From NCBI GenBank assembly GCA_020086605.1, contig JACBWW010000016.1, forward strand, positions 15,169,408 through 15,233,407: DNA of 64,000 nt. The letters are read 5' to 3'. Positions within the stretch are counted from its first letter, which is position 1. Every line of letters starts with the position of its first letter. The position numbers were made by a program, and so were the translations under genes. Origin of the DNA: Lanius collurio (lineage: Eukaryota; Chordata; Aves; Passeriformes; Laniidae). The notes below the pieces were generated by a model. The model saw only the letters and a program-made list of their open reading frames with translations. It ran no database searches and was not told where the DNA came from. This document shows positions 1 through 10,657 of the stretch, piece after piece.

Positions 1-342
1 CCCAGAGGTCATTACCAGTCTTGGTTCTTTAGTAGCTGTTATGCTATAGCTACTTCTCTCTGCAAGAGAGACCTTCTGGGCACAGCTGTATATTCTGGAC
101 TCAGCTCTATAGACAACACTTAGCTCACAAGATGAAGAGAACAACCCAAACAGCCACAGCTGTGAGTGAGGAGGGGACATGGCCAAAACCTATCTCATGG
201 TAAAGATACTATGATTTCATACTTCCTTACCGTCCTGTACCAGCAGCTGCCTTGTATCCATTCACAAAACTAAAGAAAGCAGGCAGCCTGGAAGTTTAGG
301 GAAATTCATTTCTGCAAGTTGTTTGACCTGACAACTGCTCAC
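1..342 (-). other. PIF1 intron 4 (5' portion), no further exon seen
   Basis: The sequence left of the splice donor at 342-341 is AT-moderate. I do not see the next conserved PIF1 exon, which should encode the segment with the GDFLQLPPV motif, so it must lie outside the window. No repeat was recognised. Confidence 0.6.
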
Positions 343-1455
343 CTTGCCACTGCCTCCAGCTTGTCAAAGAACTTGCCGTCCACCATTGAGATCTCATCGA
401 TAATTAAGTGCTGGCAGGCCAGCCAGTGCTGGCGCACCCCCGGCCTCTCTGCCAGCTGGATGCATTGTTCCAGCGGTGCCTTCCCAGAGCCGATCCCTGT
501 CAGAAGAGAAAAAAGTAATGCGTTAGAATTCTCCTGATTCTTTGAGAAGGGAGTGAGAGCTCCCAGCCCCTTGCTGTTGGGCAGGCCATCACCTGCAAAG
601 GCATGGAGAGTAGTGCCACCGATGTGACAAGCCGCCACTCCCGTGCTGGCTGTAGCGTAGGTGATGTTCGGAGGGAGGGAACCCACGATCTTCTTCAGCA
701 GGAACGACTTCCCAGTCCCTTCGAGGGAGAAGCAACAGGTCAATGGCCAGGACTTTCCCCGGGGAGCGGATGAGAGTCTCCAGGGCCCCTCACCTGCAGA
801 GCCGGTAAAGAAGATGCTCTTCCCGCTCCTCACGGCGCCCAACACCGCCTCCTGCTCCGCCGAGAGCCTCGCCGGGAGCCGCCTCTCCGCGCGGGTCACC
901 TGCGGGACAGGCGGGGGTGCGCTAGGAAGGCAGGGCCGCTACCCGGGGCCACCCCCTCGCCCCGGAACTCACCTCCGCCGGGCGCTCCCCCGGCTCTTCC
1001 CCGGCGCGACGGCGGCCGGGGCCGCACAGCAGGTCCCGCTGCTGCACCGGGCTGATGACGGAGAAGGACGACGGCGGCCGGTCCAGCAGGCGGGGACGGC
1101 GCGGCGCGTCCCGCGACCCAGAGGTCACCTTGAGCCGCAGCAGGCGGAGGAAGCGGCGCAGCGCGTCCGGGGGGCAGTCGGACAGCAGCACCTGGGCGCC
1201 GTCCGGCCCCACCCGCACCGCCGCCCGCCCCTCGCCCGCGAATCGCGTGAAGAGCCTCACGGCGTCACCGACCAGCGCGAAGCTCAGCACCGCCGCCGCC
1301 GCGCCGCTGCCGCCGACCACCCGCAGCACGGGCTGCCGCAGCTCGTTGCGGCCCAGCAGCACGGTCGCGTCCCGCATCACGCGGCGGCGCGGAGCGAGTC
1401 CCCCCGGCAGCGGCTGCTCCACGGCCGCCGTGCAGCGCAGCTCCGCCGCCTCCAT
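343..1455 (-). CDS. PIF1: PIF1 5'-to-3' DNA helicase, N-terminal part (partial)
   Basis: PIF1 is an ATP-dependent 5'-3' DNA helicase that unwinds G-quadruplexes and DNA-RNA hybrids and acts at telomeres, replication forks and in mitochondria. Four coding exons are visible on the minus strand: 1455-973, 899-794, 718-593 and 496-343. All junctions are GT-AG and in phase, giving about 289 codons; the rest lies beyond the left edge. Exon 1 encodes the 161-residue non-catalytic N-terminal region. Exons 2-3 carry the Walker A loop GSAGTGKS, split by an intron after GSA, followed by the ATASTGVAA segment. Exon 4 carries the Walker B-like IIDEISMVDG motif and ends in the conserved KLEAVAR. The ATG at 1455 was chosen because it opens the frame 20 bp downstream of a CHR-like promoter element. 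The gene is divergent from CFAP144. Identity is firm from motif order; paralogous helicases lack this N-terminal region. Confidence 0.94.
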
Positions 1456-1642
1456 CGCCCCGCCGGCCGTTCAAACGCGCCGCGTGCGCCGCCGCCAATC
1501 AGCGCCGGGGCTTTAACTCGGCGGCCAATAGCAGGAGGGAAGAGAGGGGCGCGAGGCGGAGCGCCGGGCGGGCCAATCGGCGGCCCCGCCGGCAGCACGT
1601 GGGCGTTGCCATGGGCGCGGGACGCGCGGAGCCGGCGCGGCC
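1456..1642. promoter_or_regulatory. Bidirectional CpG-island promoter of PIF1 and CFAP144
   Basis: The two start codons are separated by 187 bp of GC-rich, CpG-dense, TATA-less sequence; the dense GC continues over PIF1 exon 1. Visible motifs are three CCAAT boxes in the same orientation (1495-1499, 1525-1529, 1573-1577), TTCAAA at 1470-1475 (TTTGAA, a CHR core, when read toward PIF1), a palindromic E-box CACGTG at 1596-1601, and GTTGCCATGG at 1605-1614, a half X-box for RFX factors, close to the CFAP144 start. The motifs are seen directly; factor binding is inferred. NF-Y plus CHR would suit cell-cycle control of PIF1, and RFX would suit ciliogenic control of CFAP144. Confidence 0.8.
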
Positions 1643-4600
1643 ATGGCCGAGCGCAGCAGCGACAGGGCGCCGCCGGACGCGCTGCGGAACCGCTTCCACA
1701 GCGAGCGGGCCAGAAAGGAGCGGCAGTGGCAGCTGCTCTTCACGAAGTACACCGTGAACCCCCTCCAGCCCGGTGAGGCCCCGCGCAAAGCCCCGGGGGC
1801 AAGACAAGCGGTGAGGGGAGCAGGGAGGGCGAAGGCAGGCCCGCAGCGCTCAGCTGCACGCCGGGGACAAGCAGCTGCACCCGAGCACGGCACCAGTGGC
1901 CAGGGAGAGGGGTAAAGCTGCATAGGGCAGCTGGTGGTCCTTCCTGTTGCCTGCGGAACTGGCCTGACACTCAGAAACAACGGAGACACGACCCATTTGC
2001 CCAGATGGTGCCTGTAGAAGTGGGGCAACTATTTAGGATGTGTAACCTACAAATTCTGTGAAAATACAGAGCCAAGATGGGGTAGGGGACCCCAAGGCTA
2101 CCATGTTCCTTCTGCTCCTGGTCTGCTTTCTACCTGCCAATTCACAGTCTGTGCTAGCACAGACAGGTGATGTGAGTATTCTTTCAGGTCTAGGTTTTGC
2201 AATAAATCAACAAAGGAAAATAATTTCCTGAGACTTGGCACTCTGCAGGCCAGCCCTTGGGTGAGGTGGGACTCTGACGTGGTGATCTCAGGCAGCATCC
2301 TCTAAAAGGGCCTTTAGCACACTTAACACCCTTCCCTTCCTACAAGTTGCCATTAATCAGTATTTTTAACTCATTTTCTTCTATTCACATGCAGTTCAAT
2401 AATACATATTCTATACCTGGCTGTGATGCCAAATTCATATTAAAGTAATTCACCTGCCTCATTTCCTTCCAGTTCACATGGTCGCTAGGAAGCCAATGTC
2501 TTGGCATGAAAATGTACTTGAGCCAACAGATGGTAAGAAGTCTCTCAAAAACTTGTGATGATTACATAAGAAAATTATTAACACATAAGACTTAATAATT
2601 ATAATCAGTTTAAAATATGTATGTGTAAATACCTCTGTGACCATATAAGTAAGTTAAATGCATTTATGCTTGTTGTTTATAAAGCAGGTTTTTTTCACCT
2701 TAAGGCCCTGTCCCATTACTTTCCATTTTCAGCACAAGTTTGCATTCATGCAATTATGCTTTTATTTTTGTTTTTAATTAAAATAAATATATGCTGCAAA
2801 ATATATTTAATTCCTTGTATCATACTATAAAATTTTGCTTGAGAATCTAAACCTCTCGGGGGAAAACAAAAATACCTAGAAGCATGTTCTATACATACAT
2901 GATTGCCTGCCATTGCAGATTCTACCTAACCAGCACACAGGTTAAACTGCTGAAATGGCTGGCCAGTCTTACTTTAGAGTATTGGTAACAAGAACCTGTT
3001 TGACAGTTGCTCCCTTATTTCTAACACGCTAATTTTGCCTAAAAATCTTAAGGTAAGGTTAGCCAGTTCTAGTCAAGGACTGAAGAATGTAGAAAAACCA
3101 GGGAAAGACTGCAGGTCTCAGGCAACTGAGAAAGTCAAGAGCTGTCATGGAGCACTGGTTTGTATTGGATGTGGTATAGGAAAAGTAAGATGGTGCAGTA
3201 CAGTAGACAGGGATACCAGAATTAACAGGACAGTATTGTCAGGCAAATCTTGGAACTTCCTCAGAAAATATTCAAGTAGAAACATCACCCTGCATTTTGA
3301 CAATATCATTCACAAAAGCACAGAGGCTGCCTCGACCCTTGGCTTTCTTGTTATTGCTTGGACAGCATAAAGATGCCCCATTCGTGCACAGGTGACTGAT
3401 TTTTAAACACACTTTCTTTCATTTGTATTTGTGTCTCATAAAACAACAGACGAATTCCTGAATCTTCTTCACCGTGCAGTACTGGTGCCAAGAAAGAAAT
3501 ATTCAGAGCCACAAACTGAAAGCCAAGAAATTGGCTGGAACACAACACCTTTGGTGAGTAGGGTGCTTGAAGATTCAGCTCTTTACAAGACTTGGAGATG
3601 TTAAGCCTGTCACACTGAAAAACACTCATGCAGGAAAACAATTTGTAACAAACAAGGAAAACAAGAATTAATAGGAATGAGCATAGCTGTTCACAGATAA
3701 CAAGCTTTTTAAGTTTACACCTAAGAGGACTCTTCACACTGGCACAGACTTGTGAACAGAGAAGCAGTACACTTCCCCTGAGAAACCCAAATGCAAAACA
3801 TCTACAGTGACAGTGACAGCACACTGCCAAATGCCACAGGTGTAGTCAGGGCTGTTTATTAAAGCATTCAGCCATGAGAAATGGTGTAGTAAGCAATGTG
3901 AAGTAATGTGTAGAAGTACTGTGAAAAGAAACATGCTGCTGCACAGCATCTTTCAAACAAATTGCAAGCAGAACCATAAAATTAATAATCATGTAAGTAT
4001 ACCCAAAGCAGAAACACCAGTGAGGATTCATCTGGGGAAGTGTGAATAAGCAGGAGGAAAAGAAATATGATTAACAAGCTGAGACATCAATCATATCTGA
4101 CAAACAGATGATCAGTGACTTTGTAGATTAGTATTTTGAGAAAGGCAAATTTTGGCCTGATTTAAAGAAAACTAAGATAAATAAGAAAGTAAGACAGTCT
4201 TCATTGACTTCTCATATTACACATGAAGTAAACTAATTTCTCATGACAAGGGGAGCGACAGACATCCCCGCCAGGCTCTATGGTATTAAGGAACTGCTGG
4301 CAGGATTTGTCTGGCAGGGAATAGGGAACTAAAATTGTGTGTAGGGGAGCAAGTTCAATTTTTAGAGTCAAGACTCATGATGTTTTTTGTTATGTTTTCC
4401 TTTTTCAGCAGGTTTGACCATGACAAAGCAGTGAACAGCACAGTGGTACCCTGCTCTTCTGTCATTTGGACATTTCTCAGCAGCAGAACACTGTGCATCT
4501 ATCTCCTCAGGAGGGACTACTACTATTAATTTTAGTAAAAGCACGTGACTGTTTGTCATTTTTGTTTCCCAGGTTCCTTTGGACCGTACTGACTGCAGAT

Positions 4601-4671
4601 TCTACTTCCCACGCCGCATAACTGAGATTACAATCCATGGCTACCCTGCGCCACGGGGAGAGAAGTCTTAA
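1643..4671 (+). CDS. CFAP144: CFAP144 (FAM183 family), ciliary microtubule inner protein
   Basis: CFAP144 (formerly FAM183A) is a small protein of motile cilia found inside axonemal doublet microtubules. Four coding exons join in phase with GT-AG introns: 1643-1772, 2473-2532, 3450-3553 and 4573-4671 (TAA), giving about 130 residues, close to the human length of about 134. Diagnostic blocks are [12 protein letters not shown] in exon 2, [16 protein letters not shown] and [11 protein letters not shown] in exon 3, and a basic/aromatic C-terminus with ITEITIHGY in exon 4. The ATG at 1643 has a strong context (GCGGCCATGG). It is head to head with PIF1 and tail to tail with EBNA1BP2. The three short internal exons explain why no single long frame covers the gene. 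Expression is probably restricted to multiciliated cells and sperm, in keeping with the X-box half-site just upstream of the start. Confidence 0.93.
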
Positions 4672-4829
4672 GGACTACTGGGGGGGGAAGCCACAGATAG
4701 AATGTTAGTGACATTTAGTGTGTTAGGCCCTGCTCATTATCTAGCAAGTCTGTCAGATTTCTAGTGAGAGACAATGGAAAAGAGAAAACTTCAATCTGTC
4801 CAGATTTGCAAGCTGACAACAGTGACACA

Positions 4830-4835
4830 AATAAA
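4830..4835 (+). terminator. Poly(A) signal of CFAP144
   Basis: AATAAA lies 159 bp after the CFAP144 stop codon and is the first canonical signal on this strand. The next gene in this direction is EBNA1BP2 on the opposite strand. Confidence 0.65.
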
Positions 4836-5097
4836 CCTATCTGCAAGGCTCTGTATTTTTCTCACTGCTGTTTCTATACCCATCGACACAAATAATCTAA
4901 AAAAACACTATAACATCTCAAAAAATTTCAGACTTCTTCTTTTGACATTGGCAACATGACCCAAAACTCAAGGTCACCAGCTTCATCTTAACAGTAGTGG
5001 TAGAAAAAGCTGTCAGAATGAAGGGAACAAAGGGCAGGCTTTGGCCACCCTTCACAGAACAGCTAAACATGAGTTACACATAGTTCTGTGCAAACCA

Positions 5098-5103
5098 TTT
5101 AAT
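5098..5103 (-). terminator. Candidate poly(A) signal of EBNA1BP2 (ATTAAA)
   Basis: On the minus strand this reads ATTAAA, the commonest variant poly(A) hexamer, about 215 nt past the EBNA1BP2 stop. With the CFAP144 signal at 4830-4835 this leaves roughly 260 bp between the two convergent transcript ends. Confidence 0.5.
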
Positions 5104-5314
5104 GCATTCACACACCAAAGGTTTAAGTAGAAAACAATCTTTCAACAAAACACACTGTAAGAAGAAATTAGTGATAAGGCACTGATTTCCACTGACTTTT
5201 TTCCTTGCCACTGTAAAGCATCCCACTTGCTCCAGAGTTAGCTGCTTTATGACAGCAGAAACACATCTTGCAACACAAAGAAACACAGGAAATACACTGG
5301 GGAGCATAGTCCTC

Positions 5315-8300
5315 TTAACGGGCTCGGTTCTTCATTTTCTGCCTTGCTCTCTTTCCAGGTCTCTTCTGCAAAAAATAGGACAGATTCAAGTCTTTATTTT
5401 CATGTTCTCCATCTTTGTTCTAGCTCTATAGCTTGGGGAGGATATCAAGGAGAGAGTATATGTCAGTACATCTGGAGAGGGAGGTTTTGGCATACAGGTA
5501 GCAAATAGCACTTTTTAATTCCCCTTCTCATTTTCCTGCTGATACCAAACCACTGTCCTCAACTCTGTTAGTAACTGAATTATGCTTAGCTCCCAAAGAC
5601 AGGCATCACTTCCAGAGGCTGGAGGCACCTATCATGTACTCATCTCTCCCTGCCAGACATGGCCTGGCTTCCTAGCCAACCAGGATTATTTTTGTGCAAC
5701 ATTTTACTTACATTAAGAGCTTTTTTCCCTCCTTTTCCTCCTCTTCCTCCTTTCCCTGGGCCTTTGTTGTGAGCCACTTTTGACTGGAAGCTGGATACAT
5801 CATTAAAACTCTCCTTTGTGTTCCATTTTGAGCCCTTCTTCTTGCCACCAAAACCAAACTTCTGATTTTTGTATCGTCTTTTGGCATTTGGTCTGAAAAA
5901 AAACCGACCAGCATCACTGCTGACATTCCTTGTTGCAGAAAGCTCTCGAGACAAACATATATACTCATGGTCTCCCATCAACCATCATAAACCTTTCCCC
6001 TCATAACAAAGATGATGCAGAAATTAGCACATTTCAGCCTCTGTTCCATTTTGGCCATAGTTTTCTTCTCTTTAGGGGCAGAAAGCCACCTTGGATTACT
6101 TTAATGCTAAGCAGAACAGTTTTCTTGTTCCCCAAAATTATCCCCTAAAAAGACTGAAAAAATTCTGTGTTTATCTTTTGTTTCTGGTCTCACCCCTTCT
6201 TTGTCCGTTGACTTGCATTGCCTTTCTTATTCCCCTGAGACGACGTCTGCTCTTCATCTAGAAAGTCCAGCTTGTCAGAGAGACCTGCAAGAGTGAAAAC
6301 ATCACAGCTACACCTCAGAAAATACTAATTTTCAGTCTAAACAAGTAATAGCAACAGGTCACCCTCAGTGAAGAACAGCTGCTTGGGAGGCTTCTCACTG
6401 CCACTGGCACACGACTCTGCACAGCAGCAGCTTGCCAAGCTCAAGGCCCAGAAGTACAGATGTAGTGACCACATCACACTGCCCTACACTGCTCACACAC
6501 ATTCGCCCTTAGACAAGTTGACTTCACCTTTCTGGTATTTCTTGACTGCATTCAACATATTTTTCTTCTCCTTTTGTCTCCTCTGCAGAACCTCAACTTG
6601 CACCTGAGATTAGAAGCAGAATGTTAGTGTTTCTTGCAGTGTTCCATACTTTTTTTAAGGTATCCTATCTTTTGCTCTGTTTTCCTTCAGAACAGCTAGA
6701 CAGAAGACTAGACAGATTCTGTATGTTTTAGCCAGACTCCTGTGGTCTCACTTTTCCAGTTCCTCACTCAGGCTCTAAATTCTTGTCACAGATCCTTTTG
6801 TACATGTCCCTTTTGTAGCTCCTCACCTTCTTGCCATATTTTCTCATTGCACGGAGTTGTTTTGCTTTCTCAGACCTTTCCATTGCTTCCTGTTTACTCT
6901 TAAGTTTCTGTCGAATCTAGTAAGGGAATAGAAAAAACAAAATTTATCAGTAAAACAAAGAAAAAAAGATAATTTTATGATTACTGTAAAGTCCTGAAGT
7001 CAGGATTTGTGAACTATCTATGAGTGTGGAAAAAAAAGAAAACATCTCTCAATCAGATAATGCCTATAGGCATAATATCCTTTTAGCTCAAGGAACAATT
7101 ACAGAAATTCCTGAACTGATCTGTAGCCAAAATCTGGCTAAAAAGACAAAACTCACACAAGAGAAGACAAAGACTTATGAAGGGCTCTAATGGAACTGAA
7201 AGTACCTTGTCAGTCTATTTGGGTGTATAAAGAAGACTTGCTAGTTCTTTCTTGTCATTATTAAAAGTAAAGCACTGAAGAAAAGTCAACAATCCTGTAG
7301 AAAACATTTTTTCCATTCCCTCCTTGTTCACAAACATTTTTCTAAGGCTGCTGCATTACAAAGGATTACAAAGATTTCAACACAGATCTTCATGATTCAG
7401 TGTGTGACTCCACTAGGAGACAAAAATGGTTCTCCAAATGGAAGTCAGCAAAATAAGAGAACAGTAATGTGCAGGATTGACTTAAGCCTTAGCACAACCT
7501 AATCATTGCTCTTCACCTTCTCTAGAAAGGTTCCAAAAGAAAGCAAAAGTGACCCAGTCATACATGAACCTTCAAACTAGATTCCAGCTCGTGTTTAACT
7601 TACACAATGTAGTCTTTTTTCCAAATCTAAACCAAAAAATAGAGTTCCATTTTGAGCAAAGACTACAGTCAAGAAACAAATATGTGAAAGTCTCATTTCC
7701 TACACCAATCTAATTTTCCAAGACAGATTCATTCAATAATATACAGTTTAAAATCACAGAAAACCAGAACACATTAAACAAAAGGTGATACTTAAACAGG
7801 AAAAAAAGGATTGCATTAAATCCACAGTCAAGTGCAAGTCTTACGACAAAGAGCAAAAACACAGGAAAGTTTGCATCTGGTGTTACATATATTATGAAAA
7901 ATTCTCCTTTTCTACTTTATCATCCAACTTCTTATGAAAATCCCCACATTGCAATGAAATACCTAAACAGAAAGAAATCTCCTGTCACAAAGTTTCAAAC
8001 AGAATAATTGTCACAGGAATCAGAAAACAGATGAAGGCCAGTATTCACACATCACACCTTAAATTTACTCCCTACCACAGGCTAAAACACACACGTTACA
8101 CAGGAAAGAAAGACATTCATGGCACGTACCTTCTGCATCTGTTGGTCTGATTTGGCCATCTCTGCAAAGTAATCATCCGGCCTCCTCGTAGCAATGTGGA
8201 GCTTATGCAGCCTGGGGAGGGCTTCCAGGACAGCAGCCTGCGCCTGCCGGTAGCTGGGAGAGAGCACAGCACCGTCTGTCACCGCACCGGCTGTCACCGC

Positions 8301-10657
8301 ACCGGCTGTCACCGCACCGGCTCTGTCACCGCACCGGCTCTGTCACCGCACCGGCTGTCACCACACTGGCTGTGTCACCCCACCGGCTGTCACCGCACCG
8401 GCTCTGTCACCGCACCGGCTCTGTCACCGCACCGGCTGTGTCACCGCACCGGCTGTCACCACACTGGCTGTGTCACCCCACCGGCTGTCACCCCACCGGC
8501 TGTCACCCCACTGGCTCTGTCACGGCACCGGCTGTCATCGCACCGCTCTGTCACCGCACCGGCTCTGTCACCGCACCAGCTCTGTCACCGCACCGGCTCT
8601 GTCACCGCACTGGCTGTCACCACACTGGCTGTGTCACCCCACCGGCTGTCACCCCACCGGCTCTGTCACCCCACCGGCTCTGTCACAGCACCGGCTGTCA
8701 TCGCACCGCTCTGTCACCGCACCGGCTGTGTCACCACACCGGCTGTGTCACCGCACCTGCTCTGTCACTGCACCGGCTGTGTCACCACACCGGCTGTGAC
8801 TGCACCGGCTCTGTCACTGCACCTGCTCTGTCACTGCACAGCTCACCGGCTGTGTCACCGCACCGGCTGTCACCACAACGGCTGTCACCGCAACAGCTGT
8901 CACCGCACCGGCTGTGTCACCTCACTGGCTCTGTCACCACACCGGCTCTGTCACTGCACCGGCTGTCACCGCACCAGCTGTCACCGCACCGGCTGTCACC
9001 GCACCGGCTGTCACCGCACCAGCTGTCACGGCACCGGCTCTGTCACCGCACCGGCTGTCACCACACCGCCTGTCACGGCACTGGCTGTCACCGCACCGGC
9101 TGTCACGGCACCAGCTGTCACCACAATGGCTCTGTCACGCACTGGCTGTCACCGCACCGTCTCTGTCACCGCACCGTCTGTCACCGCACTGGCTGTGTCA
9201 CCGCACCGACTGTCACCGCAACGGCTCTGTCACCGCACCGGCTCTGTCACCCCACCGGCTGTCACAGCAACGGCTCTGTCACCACAACAGCTGTCACCGC
9301 AACGGCTCTGTCACCACAACGGCTCTGTCATCGCAACAGCTCTGTCACTGCAACAGCTCTGTCAATGCACCGACTATCACTGCACCAGATCTGTCACCTC
9401 ACCGGCTCTGTCACCACACCACTCTGTCACTGCACCAGCCCTGTACCTGCGTGTCGGGCACCTCACAGTGCTGACACAAACTGCTCACACAAGCAGGCTG
9501 ATACTGGGATCTAACAAGCATGGGTCCAGAATTATATCAACATTCTGTGCACATCCAGTGCTACTGAAAGTAGTTCAGGTGCCAGTACAATATTAACACT
9601 TATATCTTACACATATACGTTTACCTTATTTCCAGTTACAGTTTTATATGTTGGAATGTAAAAGGCTAAGCAAAACAAGAGACCTGTAAGAACACCAAAA
9701 CAAACCCACAAAGAAAAATCCATATCTTGTATTTAAGTCCTGCTGTCAAGGAGCTTTTAAAATAAACTTCTCAGCAAAGGATGGAAGTCTGCTATGAAAT
9801 GGGAAATTATTTATTTTCAGTCACAGGGCAGCTAAATATACTAGCGCTAATTTGTAGTTATTTTGGAAAACAGTTAGAGCCATCAAATGCAAATAATAAA
9901 ACCCAAGAGTGCCACAGTGACAGCCAGTGTAGCAGTGTGTAGCACTCTAGTGAAAAGTAACTCCAAAAATGTAGCAGCACGCTGGGACACTACATGAAAC
10001 CTCTCTTTGACACTTACAAACTCATCTCTCTCTGGAAATCATTCTCAGGGTCAACGGAGGCAGACGTAGAAGAATTCTGCGAGACGGGGTCCGCGACCGG
10101 GCCCAGAGTCACGTCCAGCCTTTCCACCCACGCGAGCTGCTGCCTGAATTCGGCCAGGCACTGCTTCAGGCCGTCCTGTGAAAGGAGCAGAGCTCTGCAC
10201 GGCTGGCCCGGCTCAGTATCCGGGCCACACCGCGGGCTGCTAATCGGGGCCGCCGGGAGAAACCCGAAATCCCCAGCAGTGCAGAGCACCGGAGCCCGCC
10301 CGGCCCCGACTCCCGCGGCCCCGCCGCGCCTCCTGCGCCGCGCACCTGGCGCCGGGGCCGCGGGCCTGGGCCGGGGTTTTCACGCCGCAGCCCGAGCATC
10401 CCCGCTCACCGTGTCATTGCGCCGCTTCGGCCGCTCCTCCAGCACCACGTTGAGCCCCGGCTTCAGCGCGCCCCTCGCGAAGGCCTCCTGGAGCTGTGAG
10501 AGAGTTCGGTCAGTCCGCGCCGCCGGCACCGGGCGGCCCTTCCCCGCCGGCCCCGCCACCGCGGCCACGGGCTCACCTCCGAGTCTGAGAGCGAGGAGTC
10601 CTCAGAGTCCGAGCCGGAGTCCGAGAAGGACCCACGCCGCGCCACCGCTGCCGCCAT
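5315..10657 (-). CDS. EBNA1BP2: EBNA1BP2 (Ebp2), rRNA-processing / 60S ribosome biogenesis factor
   Basis: EBP2 is a nucleolar protein needed for pre-rRNA processing and 60S subunit assembly; its human orthologue was named for binding EBNA1. Nine coding exons on the minus strand are 10657-10577, 10493-10410, 10175-10018, 8253-8130, 6916-6827, 6603-6528, 6284-6194, 5892-5712 and 5365-5315. All are GT-AG and in phase, for about 311 residues (human about 306). The N-terminus is Ser/Asp/Glu-rich. Conserved blocks include LKPGLNVVLEE, WVERLDVTLGPV, DDYFAEMAKSD and, near the C-terminus, RRYKNQKFGFGGKKKGSKWN. Exon 8 ends in a Gly/Lys/Arg-rich tract. The ATG at 10657 is used; an upstream in-frame GTG (10669) is not a credible start. 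The gene shares a promoter with CFAP57, and intron 3 contains a large minisatellite. Confidence 0.96.
6917..8129 (-). other. EBNA1BP2 intron 4
   Basis: A 1.2-kb AT-rich intron. I looked for box C/D snoRNA-like motifs because genes for ribosome biogenesis often host them, and found no convincing C/D pair with flanking stems. No transposon fragment was recognised. Confidence 0.4.
8269..9440. repeat. Minisatellite in EBNA1BP2 intron 3 (15/17-bp units)
   Basis: About 1.17 kb of head-to-tail repeats, roughly 70 copies. Two unit lengths are interspersed: a 15-mer (GGCTGTCACCGCACC) and 17-mers that add CT or GT (GGCTCTGTCACCGCACC, GGCTGTGTCACCGCACC). Units differ mainly at CpG sites (CACCGCACCGG versus CACCACACTGG or CACCACAACGG). 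Because units are not multiples of three and lack stops, all three plus-strand frames stay open over long distances. These frames give Ser-Pro-His-Arg-Leu and Thr-Ala-Pro type repeats and should not be read as genes. The array ends 15 nt from the EBNA1BP2 exon 4 acceptor. Confidence 0.97.
9441..10017 (-). other. Rest of EBNA1BP2 intron 3
   Basis: AT-rich unique sequence between the minisatellite and the exon 3 donor. No further repeat, RNA gene or open frame of note was seen. Confidence 0.5.

Noticed and set aside
661..1776. 371-codon plus-strand frame over PIF1 exons 1-3 and the promoter
   Set aside because: Shadow of PIF1 in a very GC-rich island. It crosses PIF1 splice sites and the CFAP144 start with no domain of its own.
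6917..8129. Intronic snoRNA in EBNA1BP2
   Set aside because: No paired C (RTGATGA) and D (CTGA) boxes with a terminal stem were found on the minus strand in the introns I scanned.
8196..9596. Open frames of 466, 380, 186 and 109 codons with repetitive Ser/Pro/His/Arg/Leu and Thr/Ala/Pro
   Set aside because: They lie wholly in the minisatellite, and all three plus-strand frames are open at once because units of 15 and 17 bp lack stops. They are also antisense to an EBNA1BP2 intron.
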